A stretch of 64,000 nt of DNA, from assembly GCF_000241465.1 (NCBI RefSeq), contig NZ_JH584235.1:3715718-3779717 (forward strand), in the 5' to 3' direction. Origin of the DNA: Sphingomonas echinoides ATCC 14820. GTDB lineage: Bacteria; Pseudomonadota; Alphaproteobacteria; Sphingomonadales; Sphingomonadaceae. The notes under the pieces are model-generated. The model was given only the letters and a program-made list of their open reading frames with translations. It did not search any database and was not told where the DNA came from. The translations under genes and the position numbers were made by a program. Of the stretch, positions 1 to 10,506 are shown one piece after another (the stretch's first letter is position 1; each line of letters opens with the position of its first letter).

Positions 1-629
1 CTCATATTCGCGGCGAGATAGGCACCGGCTGAAAACCCGATTACGCCGATCTTATGGGGATCGATGCCGTAGCTGGCGGCATCCTGTCGTAGCAAACCCA
101 TCGCGCGTTGGGCATCTTCCAACGCCAACAGCACCTTCGGCCGCCGTTGCTGTCCATTTTCCGCCGGCCAGGCTTGCGGGGTCCGGTATTTGAGCATGGC
201 GCAGGTCATGCCCTGCTGGACCACCCAGTCGCATATTTCGGTGCCTTCCAAATCGGTGGCGACGACTTCAAATCCGCCCCCTGGCAGCACCAACATCGCG
301 GCCCCGTTGTGCGGCCCTTTGGGGCGATAGACGGTCATGGTTGGTCGCGTGACATAGGTTGCCCAGTGCCATTTGCGCCCTCCAACCAGACCGGTGCCAT
401 TGCCCGTTGCCTCGGGACGATCGCCGCTGTCGGGTTTGGCGAGGGCGACGTTTGCCGACCATAGCGGCACCTGCGTACCCTCGGCGGGGGCTTGCCATAC
501 GCCTTCGCGTTCGTCCTTCGGGATATGGACGCGGGCTGGCGCGCTATCGGATTTGGCTGTCTGCCCTGAGGCGGCTCCAGCGATGAAGAAGGTGAGGAGC
601 GAGCAGACGACGAACCGGAACCGCGACAC
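1..629 (-). CDS. Secreted alpha/beta-hydrolase (esterase-like), C-terminus off the left edge
   Basis: This is the N-terminal 209 codons of an exported alpha/beta hydrolase; the rest lies beyond the window. I chose the GTG at 627-629 because AGGAG at 637-641 sits 7 nt upstream; the ATG at 629-631 is in another frame. The protein opens with a hydrophobic export signal (FVVCSLLTFFIAGAASG). Further on, a PGGG segment (about residue 120) fits the oxyanion-hole loop, and GFSAGAYLA, right at the window edge, fits the nucleophile elbow with Ser as catalytic residue. This layout is typical of BD-FAE/acetylxylan-esterase-like enzymes. The Asp and His of the triad are not visible, so the substrate cannot be named. 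Confidence 0.8.
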   Translation of the reverse strand, partial: MSRFRFVVCSLLTFFIAGAASGQTAKSDSAPARVHIPKDEREGVWQAPAEGTQVPLWSANVALAKPDSGDRPEATGNGTGLVGGRKWHWATYVTRPTMTVYRPKGPHNGAAMLVLPGGGFEVVATDLEGTEICDWVVQQGMTCAMLKYRTPQAWPAENGQQRRPKVLLALEDAQRAMGLLRQDAASYGIDPHKIGVIGFSAGAYLAANM

Positions 630-853
630 ATCGTATCTCCTGATTTTGAGCGCGCAATCCGTGCTTTAGCACCTGGGTGGTGGCACGAGTGGAGAGTAGC
701 CGCCTCCGCACGGTGCGCCAATCGCAACTTTCTTGATTGGGAAGGTGGAGCGGGACGTCAGACGCAAGCGCGGCCATTGCAAACAGAAAGGGCGCCCGGA
801 TCGCTCCAGACGCTCTTTCTTCGATCGCGCCGCGGCAGAGCAGCGTCGTCGGT

Positions 854-869
854 CCTCGCTAAAGCGAGG
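854..869 (-). terminator. Hairpin downstream of glnA
   Basis: A perfect 7-bp stem (CCTCGCT/AGCGAGG) lies about 55 nt past the glnA stop codon. There is no U-run on the glnA strand, so it could be an RNA 3'-end stabiliser or weak terminator. The rest of 630-922 shows no gene. Confidence 0.3.
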
Positions 870-922
870 CCGGCCGATTCGCACGATGCGCTGGCGCGCA
901 CCGGTGCGGGCGCGGCCGCACC

Positions 923-2347
923 TTAGTACGAATAGTACATATCGAACTCGACCGGGCTCGGCGTCATCTCCCACCGTGCCACGTCCTGCATCTTCAGTTC
1001 GATGTACGATTCGATCTGGTCCTTCGAGAACACGTCGCCCTTGAGCAGGAAGTCGTGATCGGCGGCCAGCGATTCGAGCGCTTCGCGGAGCGAGCCGCAC
1101 ACGGTCGGCACTTCGGCCAGTTCGGCCGGCGGCAGGTCGTACAGGTTCTTGTCCATCGCCTCACCCGGGTGGATGCGGTTCTGGATGCCGTCGAGGCCGG
1201 CCATGAACAGCGCCGCATAGCAGAGATACGGGTTGGCCATCGCGTCGGGGAAGCGCACTTCGACGCGCTTTGCCTTGGGGCCGGTGCCATAAGGAATGCG
1301 GCACGAGGCCGAGCGGTTGCGCGCCGAATACGCGAGCAGCACGGGCGCTTCGTAGCCCGGCACCAGGCGCTTGTAGCTGTTGGTGGTCGGGTTGGTGAAG
1401 GCGTTCACGGCCTTGGCGTGCTTGATGATGCCGCCGATGAAATACAGGCAAGTGTCCGACAGACCGGCATAGCCATTGCCCGCGAACAGCGGCTGGCCCT
1501 TGTCCCAGATCGACAGATGGGTGTGCATCCCCGAGCCGTTATCTTCCTTGATCGGCTTGGGCATGAACGTGACGGTCTTGCCGTAAGCCTGCGCGACATT
1601 GTGGCAGACATATTTGTAGATCTGCATCCGGTCGGCGGTCAGCGTCATTGTGCCGAAGGTGAGGCCGAGCTCGTGCTGGGCAGCGGCGACTTCGTGGTGA
1701 TGCTTGTCGCAGGGCAGGCCCATTTCGAGCATGGTCGACACCATCTCACCGCGAATGTCGACGGCGCTGTCGACCGGCGCGACCGGGAAGTACCCGCCCT
1801 TGGCGCGCGGACGGTGGCCGAGATTGCCGCCGTCATAGCTGGTGCCGGTGTTGGTCGGCAGCTCGATATCGTCGATCTTGTAATAGCTGGTCGAATAGCT
1901 GTTTTCGAACTGGACGTTGTCGAACATGAAGAATTCGGCTTCCGGCCCGATGTACACGGTGTCGCCAATGCCGGTGGTCTTGAGATACGCCTCGGCGCGC
2001 TTGGCGGTCGAGCGCGGATCGCGGGCGTAGAGTTCGCCGGTCGACGGCTCGACAATGTCGCACACCAGGATCAGCATCGGCGTTGCCGAGAACGGATCGG
2101 TCCACACCGCGTCCAGATCCGGCTTCAGGATCATGTCGGATTCGTTGATCGCCTTCCAGCCCTCTATCGATGAACCGTCGAACATGAAGCCGTCGGTCAG
2201 CTCGTCTTCGCCGACGACACCGGCGACCATGGTCAGATGCTGCCATTTCCCCTTGGGGTCGGTGAAGCGCAGATCGACCCACTCGATCTCCTGCTCCTTG
2301 ATCATCTTCAGCACGTCGCTCGCAGTGTTTGGAGCCGAATTCGCCAT
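923..2347 (-). CDS. glnA: Glutamine synthetase, type I
   Basis: This is the cytosolic ATP-dependent enzyme that condenses ammonium with glutamate, and the main ammonium-assimilation step. The 474-residue length is normal for the GSI-beta class. The N-terminal beta-grasp domain is followed by the catalytic domain, with the [10 protein letters not shown] ammonium/glutamate-site segment and a late NLYDLPP motif. Tyr403 in that motif is the position adenylylated by GlnE in this class, so post-translational control is expected. The gene follows glnB on the same strand after 96 bp and is probably co-transcribed with it. An ATG start at 2347 fits the conserved N-terminus. Confidence 0.97.
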   Translation of the reverse strand: MANSAPNTASDVLKMIKEQEIEWVDLRFTDPKGKWQHLTMVAGVVGEDELTDGFMFDGSSIEGWKAINESDMILKPDLDAVWTDPFSATPMLILVCDIVEPSTGELYARDPRSTAKRAEAYLKTTGIGDTVYIGPEAEFFMFDNVQFENSYSTSYYKIDDIELPTNTGTSYDGGNLGHRPRAKGGYFPVAPVDSAVDIRGEMVSTMLEMGLPCDKHHHEVAAAQHELGLTFGTMTLTADRMQIYKYVCHNVAQAYGKTVTFMPKPIKEDNGSGMHTHLSIWDKGQPLFAGNGYAGLSDTCLYFIGGIIKHAKAVNAFTNPTTNSYKRLVPGYEAPVLLAYSARNRSASCRIPYGTGPKAKRVEVRFPDAMANPYLCYAALFMAGLDGIQNRIHPGEAMDKNLYDLPPAELAEVPTVCGSLREALESLAADHDFLLKGDVFSKDQIESYIELKMQDVARWEMTPSPVEFDMYYSY

Positions 2348-2376
2348 GTCCCCACGCCCTTTCGTTATCAGTCAAT

Positions 2377-2396
2377 GTCCCGCGTAGAATCGGGAC
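2377..2396 (-). other. Intercistronic hairpin between glnB and glnA
   Basis: A 6-bp stem (GTCCCG/CGGGAC) with an 8-nt loop lies in the glnB-glnA spacer. A second, 5-bp stem (ACCCG/CGGGT) follows at 2406-2421. They may set differential expression or RNA stability of the two cistrons. Neither has a U-tract. Confidence 0.35.
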
Positions 2397-2443
2397 TCAC
2401 ATTTCACCCGGATGCTCGGGTTGTCACACAATGTTGCGCTGCG

Positions 2444-3046
<603 letters not shown>

Positions 3047-3246
3047 TCAGGCGCTTACCCGAGAAAAGCGGCTTTAGACTCAAAGAGAGAAATGATACTC
3101 TTGCAAGGTCGAGTCGGGAGTCGTGCATTACCCCTTGATTTTTAGGCAAGGGTGTCCGTGTAAAATTATACAGAAAATGTACGATGCGCGTAACGACTCA
3201 ATCCTCGACGTGTTGTTTTATTCTCTCAAGATGCAGGAGATAAACC

Positions 3247-3642
3247 ATGTCTGAAGCAGTAGGGCTTTATCAAGTAAAGCTGTTGGTCCAGCTCGGTATT
3301 GAGCCGATCGTCGGGGCTCCGACGTTGCATTTGTCGCTGCTGGTCAATGCGGTTTCTGGTCAAATCCATGGCACGGCGCATATTACGCAGTCGCTGCCGC
3401 CACCCTATGGATCGATCGAATTTCCCATCAGCGGCGTGCTGCATCATACCGGTTTCGGGCACGATACGCGGCTTATCGCGCTGCATGGTGAATATGTCGT
3501 GTCGGTGCCGCCGCCCGCGATCGGCAGCTATCTCGCGCACTTCTCGGCGGCGCTGGCCGTCGATGCGGAATGGAACGGCGTCGGCACGTACACCTATGGC
3601 AACCACACCATTACGCACGGCACGGTAAGCAAAGTCAGCTGA
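3247..3642 (+). CDS. DUF1842 family protein
   Basis: This 131-residue protein has no signal peptide or membrane segment. The pattern GLYQVKLLVQ, GAPTLHLSLLVNAVSG and GTAHITQSLPPP resembles the DUF1842 family of small, beta-rich bacterial proteins of unknown role; the assignment is from memory of that pattern. AGGAG sits 7-12 nt before the ATG. The gene stands alone: it is divergent from glnB, preceded by an AT-rich leader and followed by a strong terminator. It therefore looks like an independently controlled single cistron. No function can be assigned. Confidence 0.75.
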   Translation: MSEAVGLYQVKLLVQLGIEPIVGAPTLHLSLLVNAVSGQIHGTAHITQSLPPPYGSIEFPISGVLHHTGFGHDTRLIALHGEYVVSVPPPAIGSYLAHFSAALAVDAEWNGVGTYTYGNHTITHGTVSKVS

Positions 3643-3649
3643 ACCTGGC

Positions 3650-3691
3650 GGCAGCGTGGGGACGGGTTTGCCCCGCCCCACGCTGCCTTTT
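3650..3691 (+). terminator. Rho-independent terminator of the DUF1842 gene
   Basis: A perfect 12-bp GC-rich stem (GGCAGCGTGGGG/CCCCACGCTGCC) with a 14-nt loop is followed by TTTT, starting 8 nt after the stop codon. It is among the clearest intrinsic terminators in the window. It also separates this gene from the convergent map gene. Confidence 0.85.
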
Positions 3692-3725
3692 CCGATGTCT
3701 CGCTAGATCGATCGGGTATCAGATT

Positions 3726-4550
3726 TCAATACGGCGGCTTGTCGAACCCGCCGGGGCTGAGCGTGAAGATTTCGCAACCGGTCTCGGTAATGCCGATCGA
3801 ATGTTCGAACTGCGCCGACAGCGAACGGTCGCGCGTTACCGCCGTCCAGCCATCGTCGAGCACCTTCACGTCGGGGCGGCCGGTGTTGATCATCGGCTCG
3901 ATCGTGAAGATCATGCCGGGCTTCAACTCGGGGCCGGTGCCGGGGCGACCGGCATGGACGACTTCGGGTGCATCGTGGAACAGGCGGCCGACGCCGTGGC
4001 CGCAGAAATCGCGCACCACGCCGTAGCGATGCTTTTCGGCATGACGCTGGATCACGTCGCCAATGTCGCCGAGATGATTGCCGGGCTTGGCCATTTCGAT
4101 GCCGAGCATCAGGCACTCATAGGTCACCTCGACCAGCCGCTTCGCCTTGATCGGCACATCGCCGACCAGATACATGCGGCTGGTGTCACCGTGCCAGCCA
4201 TCCAGCAATGGCGTCACGTCGACATTGACGATGTCGCCATTTTTCAGCGTCTTGTCGCTGGGGATGCCGTGGCAGACAACGTGGTTGGTCGAGATGCAGC
4301 TCGAATGCGTGTAGCCGCGATAGCCGAGCGTTGCCGGCACGCCGCCGCGATCGACGATGAAGCGGCGGATCATCGCGTCCAACTCGGCGGTGGCCATGCC
4401 GGGCACCATGTGCGGCACGATCATGTCGAGCGCTTCGGCGGCAAGCTGCCCGGCGGCGCGCATGCCAGCGAAGGCTTCGGGGCCATGGAGCTTGATGGCA
4501 CCGGTACGGGCGGTGGGCGCGTCGGCGGTTACGGTTACATATTCGGTCAT
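3726..4550 (-). CDS. map: Methionine aminopeptidase, type I
   Basis: This metal-dependent cytosolic enzyme removes the initiator methionine from new proteins. The 274-residue length fits type I. The ligands are visible in order: Asp in DVTPLLDGWHGD (two Asp), His in HGVGRLFHDAPEV, Glu in TIEPM and Glu in EHSIGIT. The start is the ATG at 4548-4550; the much longer open frame upstream is antisense to the CinA-like gene and is not coding. It is divergent from the CinA-like gene across 63 bp, which must hold both promoters. Confidence 0.95.
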   Translation of the reverse strand: MTEYVTVTADAPTARTGAIKLHGPEAFAGMRAAGQLAAEALDMIVPHMVPGMATAELDAMIRRFIVDRGGVPATLGYRGYTHSSCISTNHVVCHGIPSDKTLKNGDIVNVDVTPLLDGWHGDTSRMYLVGDVPIKAKRLVEVTYECLMLGIEMAKPGNHLGDIGDVIQRHAEKHRYGVVRDFCGHGVGRLFHDAPEVVHAGRPGTGPELKPGMIFTIEPMINTGRPDVKVLDDGWTAVTRDRSLSAQFEHSIGITETGCEIFTLSPGGFDKPPY

Positions 4551-4613
4551 CCCCGCGATATAGCGAAGCCGCTTGGGCTTTGCGAGGGCCCCGATGCGGG
4601 CTATGCGGGAAGC

Positions 4614-5369
4614 ATGACGACACGCATCTGGACGGCTGCACTGGCGGTGATCGGCGACGAGATCCTGTCGGGCCGCACGCAGGACAAGAATATCGCGCAA
4701 ATCGCGACCTGGCTCAACGTGCAGGGCATCCGCCTGGCCGAGGTGCGCGTCGTGCCCGACAAGACCGATGCCATCGTCGAGGCGGTCAACGTCCTGCGCG
4801 CGCGCAACGATTATCTGTTCACGACGGGCGGCATTGGCCCGACGCATGACGACATCACCGTCGATGCGATTGCCGAGGCGCTGGGCGTGCCGGTGGTCTA
4901 TCACCCGCAAGCGGTGGCGGTGCTGGAAGCCTATTACACCACGCGCGGCGGCCTGACCGAGGCGCGCAAGCGCATGGCGCGCGTGCCGGAGGGGGCCGAT
5001 CTGATCGAAAACCGCATGTCGGGCGCGCCGGGCATTCGCGTCAGCAATATCTTCATCATGGCGGGGGTGCCGCACATTACCGCAGGGATGCTGGACGCGC
5101 TGACCGGAACGCTGGAAGGCGGGTTGCCGGTGCTGTCGCGCACGATCGGCTGCTGGGTCGGCGAAAGCGAGATTGCCGATCTGCTGCGCGAGGCCGAAAA
5201 GAGCCATGAAGGCGTGGCTATTGGGAGTTATCCCTTCTTTCGCGATGGCCGCACCGGTGCCAATTTCGTGGTGCGCGCAACCGACGCCGCGCTGGCCGAC
5301 CGCTGCATCGCTGACCTTACCCGTGCGTTGGAAGCTACGGGGCGGACGGTTGTGGCGGGCGGCATTTGA
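4614..5369 (+). CDS. Molybdopterin-binding (CinA N-terminal) domain protein
   Basis: This 251-residue cytosolic protein consists only of the MoaB/MogA-like domain found at the N-terminus of CinA. AAALVIGDEILSG-type and FTTGGIGPTHDDIT motifs are present. The CinA C-terminal deamidase domain is absent, so this is the short CinA-like class common in Alphaproteobacteria; members are linked by homology to nicotinamide-nucleotide salvage or ADP-ribose hydrolysis, not proven here. The ATG at 4614 is the family start; the frame extends upstream but there it overlaps map. The next gene's ribosome site overlaps its stop codon, suggesting coupling. Confidence 0.85.
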   Translation: MTTRIWTAALAVIGDEILSGRTQDKNIAQIATWLNVQGIRLAEVRVVPDKTDAIVEAVNVLRARNDYLFTTGGIGPTHDDITVDAIAEALGVPVVYHPQAVAVLEAYYTTRGGLTEARKRMARVPEGADLIENRMSGAPGIRVSNIFIMAGVPHITAGMLDALTGTLEGGLPVLSRTIGCWVGESEIADLLREAEKSHEGVAIGSYPFFRDGRTGANFVVRATDAALADRCIADLTRALEATGRTVVAGGI

Positions 5370-5383
5370 GGGACAAGAGCGAC

Positions 5384-5725
5384 ATGATGAACCGTATCTC
5401 TGTGGCGATGCTCCTGACGGCGGCGCTGGCATCGTGCGATGGCAGCCCGAGCGGCAGCGCCAAGCCTGTCGCCGTGGCGACGCATGATCCGATGGAGGCG
5501 AAGATCGATGCTTTGTCGCCCTCCTTGCAGGAAACGACGATGTTCCGCGCGATCCGCGATGGCGGCTACACCTGCCAGAAGATCGTGCGGATGAAAAAGC
5601 ATGAGCCGATCGACGGCAAGGCGACGTGGATCGCCGAATGCGACGATCGCGGGCAATATGTCATCGCCTTGCAGCCGGGCGGCATCTTCTGGGTAAGCGG
5701 CGTTCCGCAGCCCAAGAAGCGCTAG
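5384..5725 (+). CDS. Small secreted lipoprotein, function unknown
   Basis: This 113-residue protein has a lipoprotein signal ending in a lipobox (AALASC), so it is probably anchored in the outer or inner membrane after lipidation of that Cys. The mature part has the pattern TTMFRAIRDGGYTCQKIV followed by WIAECDDRGQYVIAL. This resembles small sphingomonad periplasmic proteins, but I cannot name a family. Tandem ATGs occur at 5384 and 5387; GAGGGA overlapping the previous stop codon is the likely ribosome site. It appears co-transcribed with the CinA-like gene. Confidence 0.8.
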   Translation: MMNRISVAMLLTAALASCDGSPSGSAKPVAVATHDPMEAKIDALSPSLQETTMFRAIRDGGYTCQKIVRMKKHEPIDGKATWIAECDDRGQYVIALQPGGIFWVSGVPQPKKR

Positions 5726-5747
5726 GCGCGCGCGATTGCCGGAGCGG

Positions 5748-7799
5748 GTGGGGGCTGCGCTGCGCTCTGCAGGGAAGCGCAGGCCCACCCGCGCGAATGC
5801 TGTGTCCGGGTTGGCGCTGGCGGCGCTGATCGCGCCGGGCGCGGCGGTTGCCCAATCGTCGCCGGTGCCGGATGCGGCCGATATCGTCGTGCTCGGCCAG
5901 TCCTTGCCACTGCCGCCTGGCGTGCCCGCTTATGGGACGGTGGCGATCGATCGCGCGCGGCTGACGGGCGATGCCTCGGGCCGGGTTGAGGATGTGCTGG
6001 CCGACGTTGCGGGCTTTCAGCAATTTCGCCGGGCGGACAGCCGTTCGGCCAACCCGTCGGCCCAGGGTGTCACGCTGCGTGCCTTGGGCGGCAATGCCTC
6101 CAGTCGGGCCCTGCTGTTGCTGGACGGGGTGCCGCTGGCCGACCCGTTCTTCGGCTACATTCCGTTCAACGCGCTGGCGGCGGATCGGCTGTCGGGCGTG
6201 CGCGTCACGCGCGGCGGCGGGGCGGGCGCGTTCGGCGCAGGCGCGGTGGCGGGCACGATCGAACTGGCGAGCGCAACGCGGCGCGATTTGCCGCCGGTTT
6301 GGGGCGAGGTCTTTTACGGCAGCAATTCGGCCGTCGAAGCGTCCGGGAGTGTCTCGCCCGACGTCGGCAGTGGTTTCGTCAGCCTGTCTGGCAAGGTCGA
6401 GCGCGGCGACGGTTTCTTCACGACGCCGTTCGCCCAGCGCACCGCCGCCAGCGCACGGGCGCGCTATCGCGACTGGTCCGGGAGCGTGCGTGCGGTGGTG
6501 CCGCTGGATCCCGAAACCGAAGTGCAGGCCAGTGGTCTGCTGTTCCGCGACAATCGTACACTGCGCTTTGCGGGTGCGGACAGCAGTTCACAAGGCGAGG
6601 ACGCCAGCGTCCGGCTGATTCATCGCGGTGGCTGGGCGGTGGATGCGCTGGCCTATGTTCAGGCGCGCAATTTCACCAACCGCGTCATCAGCGCGACCAC
6701 TGCCAGGCTGACGCTCGACCAGCGCAATACGCCCGCGACCGGGATTGGCGGGAAGATCGAGCTGCGCCCGCCCGTCGGGCCCGATCATCTCCTGCGGATC
6801 GGGGTGGATGCGCGCTTTGGCGAGGGGACGCTCTATGAGGATGCCTATGCCGCAAGTGGCGCCGTCACCACGCGACGCACCGCCGGCGGCCGGACCAGTA
6901 CCACCGGTCTGTTTTTAGAGGATGACTGGACGATCGGTCGACTGGTCCTGACAGCAGGAGGGCGTGTTGATCGCTGGACGATCAGCGATGGCTTTTTCCG
7001 CGAGGCCAGCGCGAGCGGTCGGGTGATGACCGACACGCGCTTTGCCAATCGCGCGGGGGTGGAGGGGACCGGGCGCGCGGGCGCGCTGTTCCAGGCGAGC
7101 GATGCGGTGGCGGTGCGCGCGGCGGCCTATACCGGCTTTCGTCTACCGAGGCTGAACGAGTTGTACCGGCCGTTTGTCGTCTTTCCCGTCACCACCCAGG
7201 CCAATGCCGCGCTCGGACTGGAGCGGTTGCGCGGGTTCGAGGGGGGCTTCGACTTGAAACCATTCGCGGGCCTCACCCTGGGTGTCACGGCCTTCTACAA
7301 TCGGCTGGAGGGAGCGATCGCCAATGTCACGATCGCGACCAACCTTCGCCAGCGGCAGAATGTCGATGCGATCGTCGCGCGTGGGGTGGAGGTGACGGCG
7401 CACGCAAAGCGTGGCGCGCTTGCGCTCGACCTGTCTTATGCCTTTAGCGACAGTACGGTCCATGCCTCGGGCGCATCGGCGCAGCTGGGCGGCTTTGCCC
7501 CTGCGCAAAGCCCCCGGCATAGCGCGAGCGCGACACTCGGCTGGGCAGGGCTGCGCGGATGGAGCGCGTCGCTGACCGCGCGCTATGTCGGGCGGCAATA
7601 TGAGGACGATCTGCAGACCGATGTGCTGCCCGCCGCGACCACGCTCGACGGGGTGGTGACGGTGCCGGTCGGTCGCCATGTCGCGGTGGTTCTGCGGGGC
7701 GAGAATCTGTTTGATGAAACGGTGGTGACGCGCAATGCCGCCGGATCGATCGACCTGGGCACGCCGCGCACGCTGTGGGTCGGGCTGCGCTTGCGGTGA
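5748..7799 (+). CDS. TonB-dependent outer-membrane receptor
   Basis: This is an outer-membrane gated channel of about 683 residues. An Arg-rich n-region and hydrophobic signal (SGLALAALIAPGAAVAQ) precede a TonB-box-like ADIVVLG, a plug domain with DVLADVAGFQQFRR and LLLLDGVPLADPFFGY, and a beta-barrel ending in the aromatic-poor strand LGTPRTLWVGLRLR. No STN domain is present, so it is a transporter rather than a transducer. The start is uncertain: TTG 5736, GTG 5748 and GTG 5802 are all in frame and none has a good ribosome site. The substrate (siderophore, cobalamin or sugar) cannot be read from sequence; no riboswitch or Fur-like box was recognised upstream. Confidence 0.85.
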   Translation: MGAALRSAGKRRPTRANAVSGLALAALIAPGAAVAQSSPVPDAADIVVLGQSLPLPPGVPAYGTVAIDRARLTGDASGRVEDVLADVAGFQQFRRADSRSANPSAQGVTLRALGGNASSRALLLLDGVPLADPFFGYIPFNALAADRLSGVRVTRGGGAGAFGAGAVAGTIELASATRRDLPPVWGEVFYGSNSAVEASGSVSPDVGSGFVSLSGKVERGDGFFTTPFAQRTAASARARYRDWSGSVRAVVPLDPETEVQASGLLFRDNRTLRFAGADSSSQGEDASVRLIHRGGWAVDALAYVQARNFTNRVISATTARLTLDQRNTPATGIGGKIELRPPVGPDHLLRIGVDARFGEGTLYEDAYAASGAVTTRRTAGGRTSTTGLFLEDDWTIGRLVLTAGGRVDRWTISDGFFREASASGRVMTDTRFANRAGVEGTGRAGALFQASDAVAVRAAAYTGFRLPRLNELYRPFVVFPVTTQANAALGLERLRGFEGGFDLKPFAGLTLGVTAFYNRLEGAIANVTIATNLRQRQNVDAIVARGVEVTAHAKRGALALDLSYAFSDSTVHASGASAQLGGFAPAQSPRHSASATLGWAGLRGWSASLTARYVGRQYEDDLQTDVLPAATTLDGVVTVPVGRHVAVVLRGENLFDETVVTRNAAGSIDLGTPRTLWVGLRLR

Positions 7800-7950
7800 T
7801 CCTGCCCGCTCTCCCTGCGGCGGGGGCTAGGGGAAAGCACGCATAGCAGCCACGGGCGCGACGCGGCATTGCTGGTGCTATTCTTGCGCGAGCACCCTGC
7901 GCTGTCCGCAGGAGCGTGTCACCGGCGATACGGTGTCGGGGGAAGCCACC

Positions 7951-10506
7951 ATGATGATGACGCCCGCACCCGCTGGTCTTTCGCCTGCCGAAGCCGCCGA
8001 TCGCCTCGCGCGCGACGGGCCCAACGCCTTGCCCCGCGCCGGGCGGCGCTCGGCCTTCCGGATCGCGTTCGAGGTGCTGCACGAGCCGATGTTCGCGTTG
8101 CTGCTGGCGGGTGGCGTCGCCTATCTGCTGCTGGGGGATTTGACCGAGGCGTTGATCCTGCTCGCCTTTGCCAGCTTCTCGGTTGTCCTGACGGTGATCC
8201 AGGAAACCCGCACCGAGCATGTGCTGGAAGCGTTGCGCGATTTGTCGGCACCAAGCGCCCTGGTCATCCGCGGCGGCGAGCGCGTGCGCATTCCGGGCCG
8301 CGAGGTGGTGTGCGGCGATGTGCTGGTGCTGGAGCAAGGCGATCGCATTGCGGCCGATGGACGTTTGCTGAGCGCGCACGATCTTCAAGCCGATGAATCG
8401 CTGTTGACCGGCGAATCCTTGGCGGTTGGCAAGGCGGCTCACGCCGATGCTCCTGCCACCGCGCATCGTCCCGGTGGCGAGGATCAGCCCTATGTCTATT
8501 CTGGCACGCTGGTCGCGCGCGGCAGCGGCATCGCCGAGGTGACCGCGACGGGGCCGCGCAGCGAGATCGGAAAGATCGGCCAGTCGCTTGCCACGCTCGA
8601 TACCGAGGCGCCTCGGCTCCAGCGCGAAACCACCCGCATCGTCACCTGGTGCGCAATCGGCGGGGGCGCGGTGGCGCTGGCGGTGGTGGTGCTGTTCGGC
8701 GTGCTGCGCGGCGGCTGGATCGAGGCGATCCTCGCCGGGATCGCGATCGGCATGTCGATGCTGCCCGAGGAATTTCCGGTCGTGCTCACCATCTTCCTGG
8801 CGATGGGGGCGTGGCGGATCGGCGCGGTCGGCGTGCTGACGCGGCGCGCGGCGGCGATCGAGACGCTGGGGTCGGCGACGGTGCTGTGTACCGACAAGAC
8901 TGGCACGCTGACCGAAAATCGGATGTCGGTGGTCGCCTTGTGGCTGGCCTCGGGCGAGGATGCGACGCTGGGGGAGGCACCCTGCGCCTTTGCCGATTAC
9001 GGGCCGATCGTGGGCATGGCCGCGCGGGCCAGTGCGGTGGAACCGTCCGACCCGATGGAAATCGCGCTGCATCAGGCGCATGTCGAGGTTTGCGCACCCT
9101 CGGAGCCGGTCTGGACCCACGTTCATGGCTATGCGCTGCGGCCCGATCTGCTCGCCATGTCCAATGTCTGGCGCACCGATGACGACCGGCTGGTTGTCGC
9201 GACCAAGGGCGCACCCGAGGCGATTGCCGATCTGTGCAAGCTAACGCCCAGCGAGCGCGACCGTATGACGCTCGCGGTCGACCGAATGGCGGCGCGCGGC
9301 ATTCGCGTGCTCGGCGTGGCGACGGCGGTCGCCGCCGATACCGACTGGCCGGAGACGCAGGCAGGCTTCGCGTTCGACCTGATCGGTTTGGTCGGGCTCG
9401 CCGATCCGCTGCGCCCGACGGTGAAGGCGGCGGTTGCCGAATGTCGCTCGGCTGGGATCCGTGTGGCGATGATCACGGGCGATTATGCCGCCACCGCCAA
9501 GGCGATCGCGGCGCAGGCGGGCATTGCCGATGGTGATGTGCTGACCGGCGATGAACTGGCCGTGCTCGACGATGCCGCGTTGGCGGCGCGGTTGAAGACC
9601 ATCACCGTGTTCGCGCGCATCATGCCCGAACAGAAATTGCGCATCGTCCAGGCGTTCAAGGCCGATGGCGAAGTGGTGGCGATGACGGGGGACGGGGTCA
9701 ACGACGCACCCTCGCTGAAGGCCGCGCACATCGGCATCGCCATGGGCAAGCGTGGCACCGATGTCGCGCGCGAGGCGTCGGCGATCGTGCTGCTCGACGA
9801 TGATTTCGGCGCGATCGTGCAAGCGGTCGCGCTCGGCCGACGGATCTATGACAATATTCGCAAGGCGATGGCGTTCATCTTCGCGGTGCATGTGCCGATT
9901 GCCGGGCTGGCGCTGCTGCCGCTGGTGTTCGGAATGCCGATCCTGTTCGGGCCAATCCATATCGCGTTGCTGGAAATGGTGATCGATCCGGTCTGCGCGC
10001 TTGTGTTCGAGGCCGAGCGCGGGGAAAGAGACATCATGCAACGCCCGCCACGCGACCCGAATGAACCGCTCTTCTCCGTGACGATGATCGCCTGGGGCGT
10101 GTTCCAGGGCGGGCTGGCCTTTGCCATGCTGGCGACGGTGTTCCTGCTGGAAGTGCAGGGCGGGATGCCCGAGGCGGAGGTGCGTGCGCTGATCTTCTTC
10201 TCGCTGATTGCCGAAATCCTCGCGCTGATCCTCGTGAACCGATCGTTCGGCGCGTCGATCATCGAGGCGTTCGCGCGGCACAACAGTGCGCTGCGCGCCG
10301 TGCTGGCGGCGATCGTCATCATCGCCAGCCTGATCTTCTTCCTGCCCGCCGCGCAAACCTTGCTGAAATTCGGGTCGATCGCGTGGATCGACATGGTGTT
10401 TGCGCTTGGCCTGGGGGCGGGCCTTCTGGTCCTGCTCGAACTGTGCAAGCCGGTGGTGCGCGCGATCATGGGGCGTGGCGCAATCGCGCGTCCGGCGACG
10501 GCATGA
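7951..10506 (+). CDS. Cation-transporting P-type ATPase, Ca2+-ATPase-like (P2)
   Basis: This 851-residue inner-membrane ion pump carries the full P-type set: the TGES actuator motif (LTGESLAVGK), the phosphorylated Asp in DKTGTLT, and the hinge TGDGVNDAPSLK. The M4 signature MLPEEFPVV has the PEE form found in bacterial Ca2+/Mn2+-type P2 ATPases. The C-terminal region supplies the remaining helices. The ATG at 7951 is preceded by GGGGGAAG; an upstream in-frame GTG at 7933 is less likely. The ATGA overlap with the next gene implies translational coupling with an AI-2E-type permease. Ion specificity is inferred only from the family. Confidence 0.9.
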   Translation: MMMTPAPAGLSPAEAADRLARDGPNALPRAGRRSAFRIAFEVLHEPMFALLLAGGVAYLLLGDLTEALILLAFASFSVVLTVIQETRTEHVLEALRDLSAPSALVIRGGERVRIPGREVVCGDVLVLEQGDRIAADGRLLSAHDLQADESLLTGESLAVGKAAHADAPATAHRPGGEDQPYVYSGTLVARGSGIAEVTATGPRSEIGKIGQSLATLDTEAPRLQRETTRIVTWCAIGGGAVALAVVVLFGVLRGGWIEAILAGIAIGMSMLPEEFPVVLTIFLAMGAWRIGAVGVLTRRAAAIETLGSATVLCTDKTGTLTENRMSVVALWLASGEDATLGEAPCAFADYGPIVGMAARASAVEPSDPMEIALHQAHVEVCAPSEPVWTHVHGYALRPDLLAMSNVWRTDDDRLVVATKGAPEAIADLCKLTPSERDRMTLAVDRMAARGIRVLGVATAVAADTDWPETQAGFAFDLIGLVGLADPLRPTVKAAVAECRSAGIRVAMITGDYAATAKAIAAQAGIADGDVLTGDELAVLDDAALAARLKTITVFARIMPEQKLRIVQAFKADGEVVAMTGDGVNDAPSLKAAHIGIAMGKRGTDVAREASAIVLLDDDFGAIVQAVALGRRIYDNIRKAMAFIFAVHVPIAGLALLPLVFGMPILFGPIHIALLEMVIDPVCALVFEAERGERDIMQRPPRDPNEPLFSVTMIAWGVFQGGLAFAMLATVFLLEVQGGMPEAEVRALIFFSLIAEILALILVNRSFGASIIEAFARHNSALRAVLAAIVIIASLIFFLPAAQTLLKFGSIAWIDMVFALGLGAGLLVLLELCKPVVRAIMGRGAIARPATA

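Noticed and set aside
1055..2173. 372-codon open frame opposite glnA
   Set aside because: Antisense to a fully conserved enzyme; low-complexity Arg/Gly/Val composition.
5726..5800. Cobalamin or other riboswitch for the first TonB receptor
   Set aside because: Only about 20 bp separate it from the lipoprotein gene and no conserved aptamer boxes are present.
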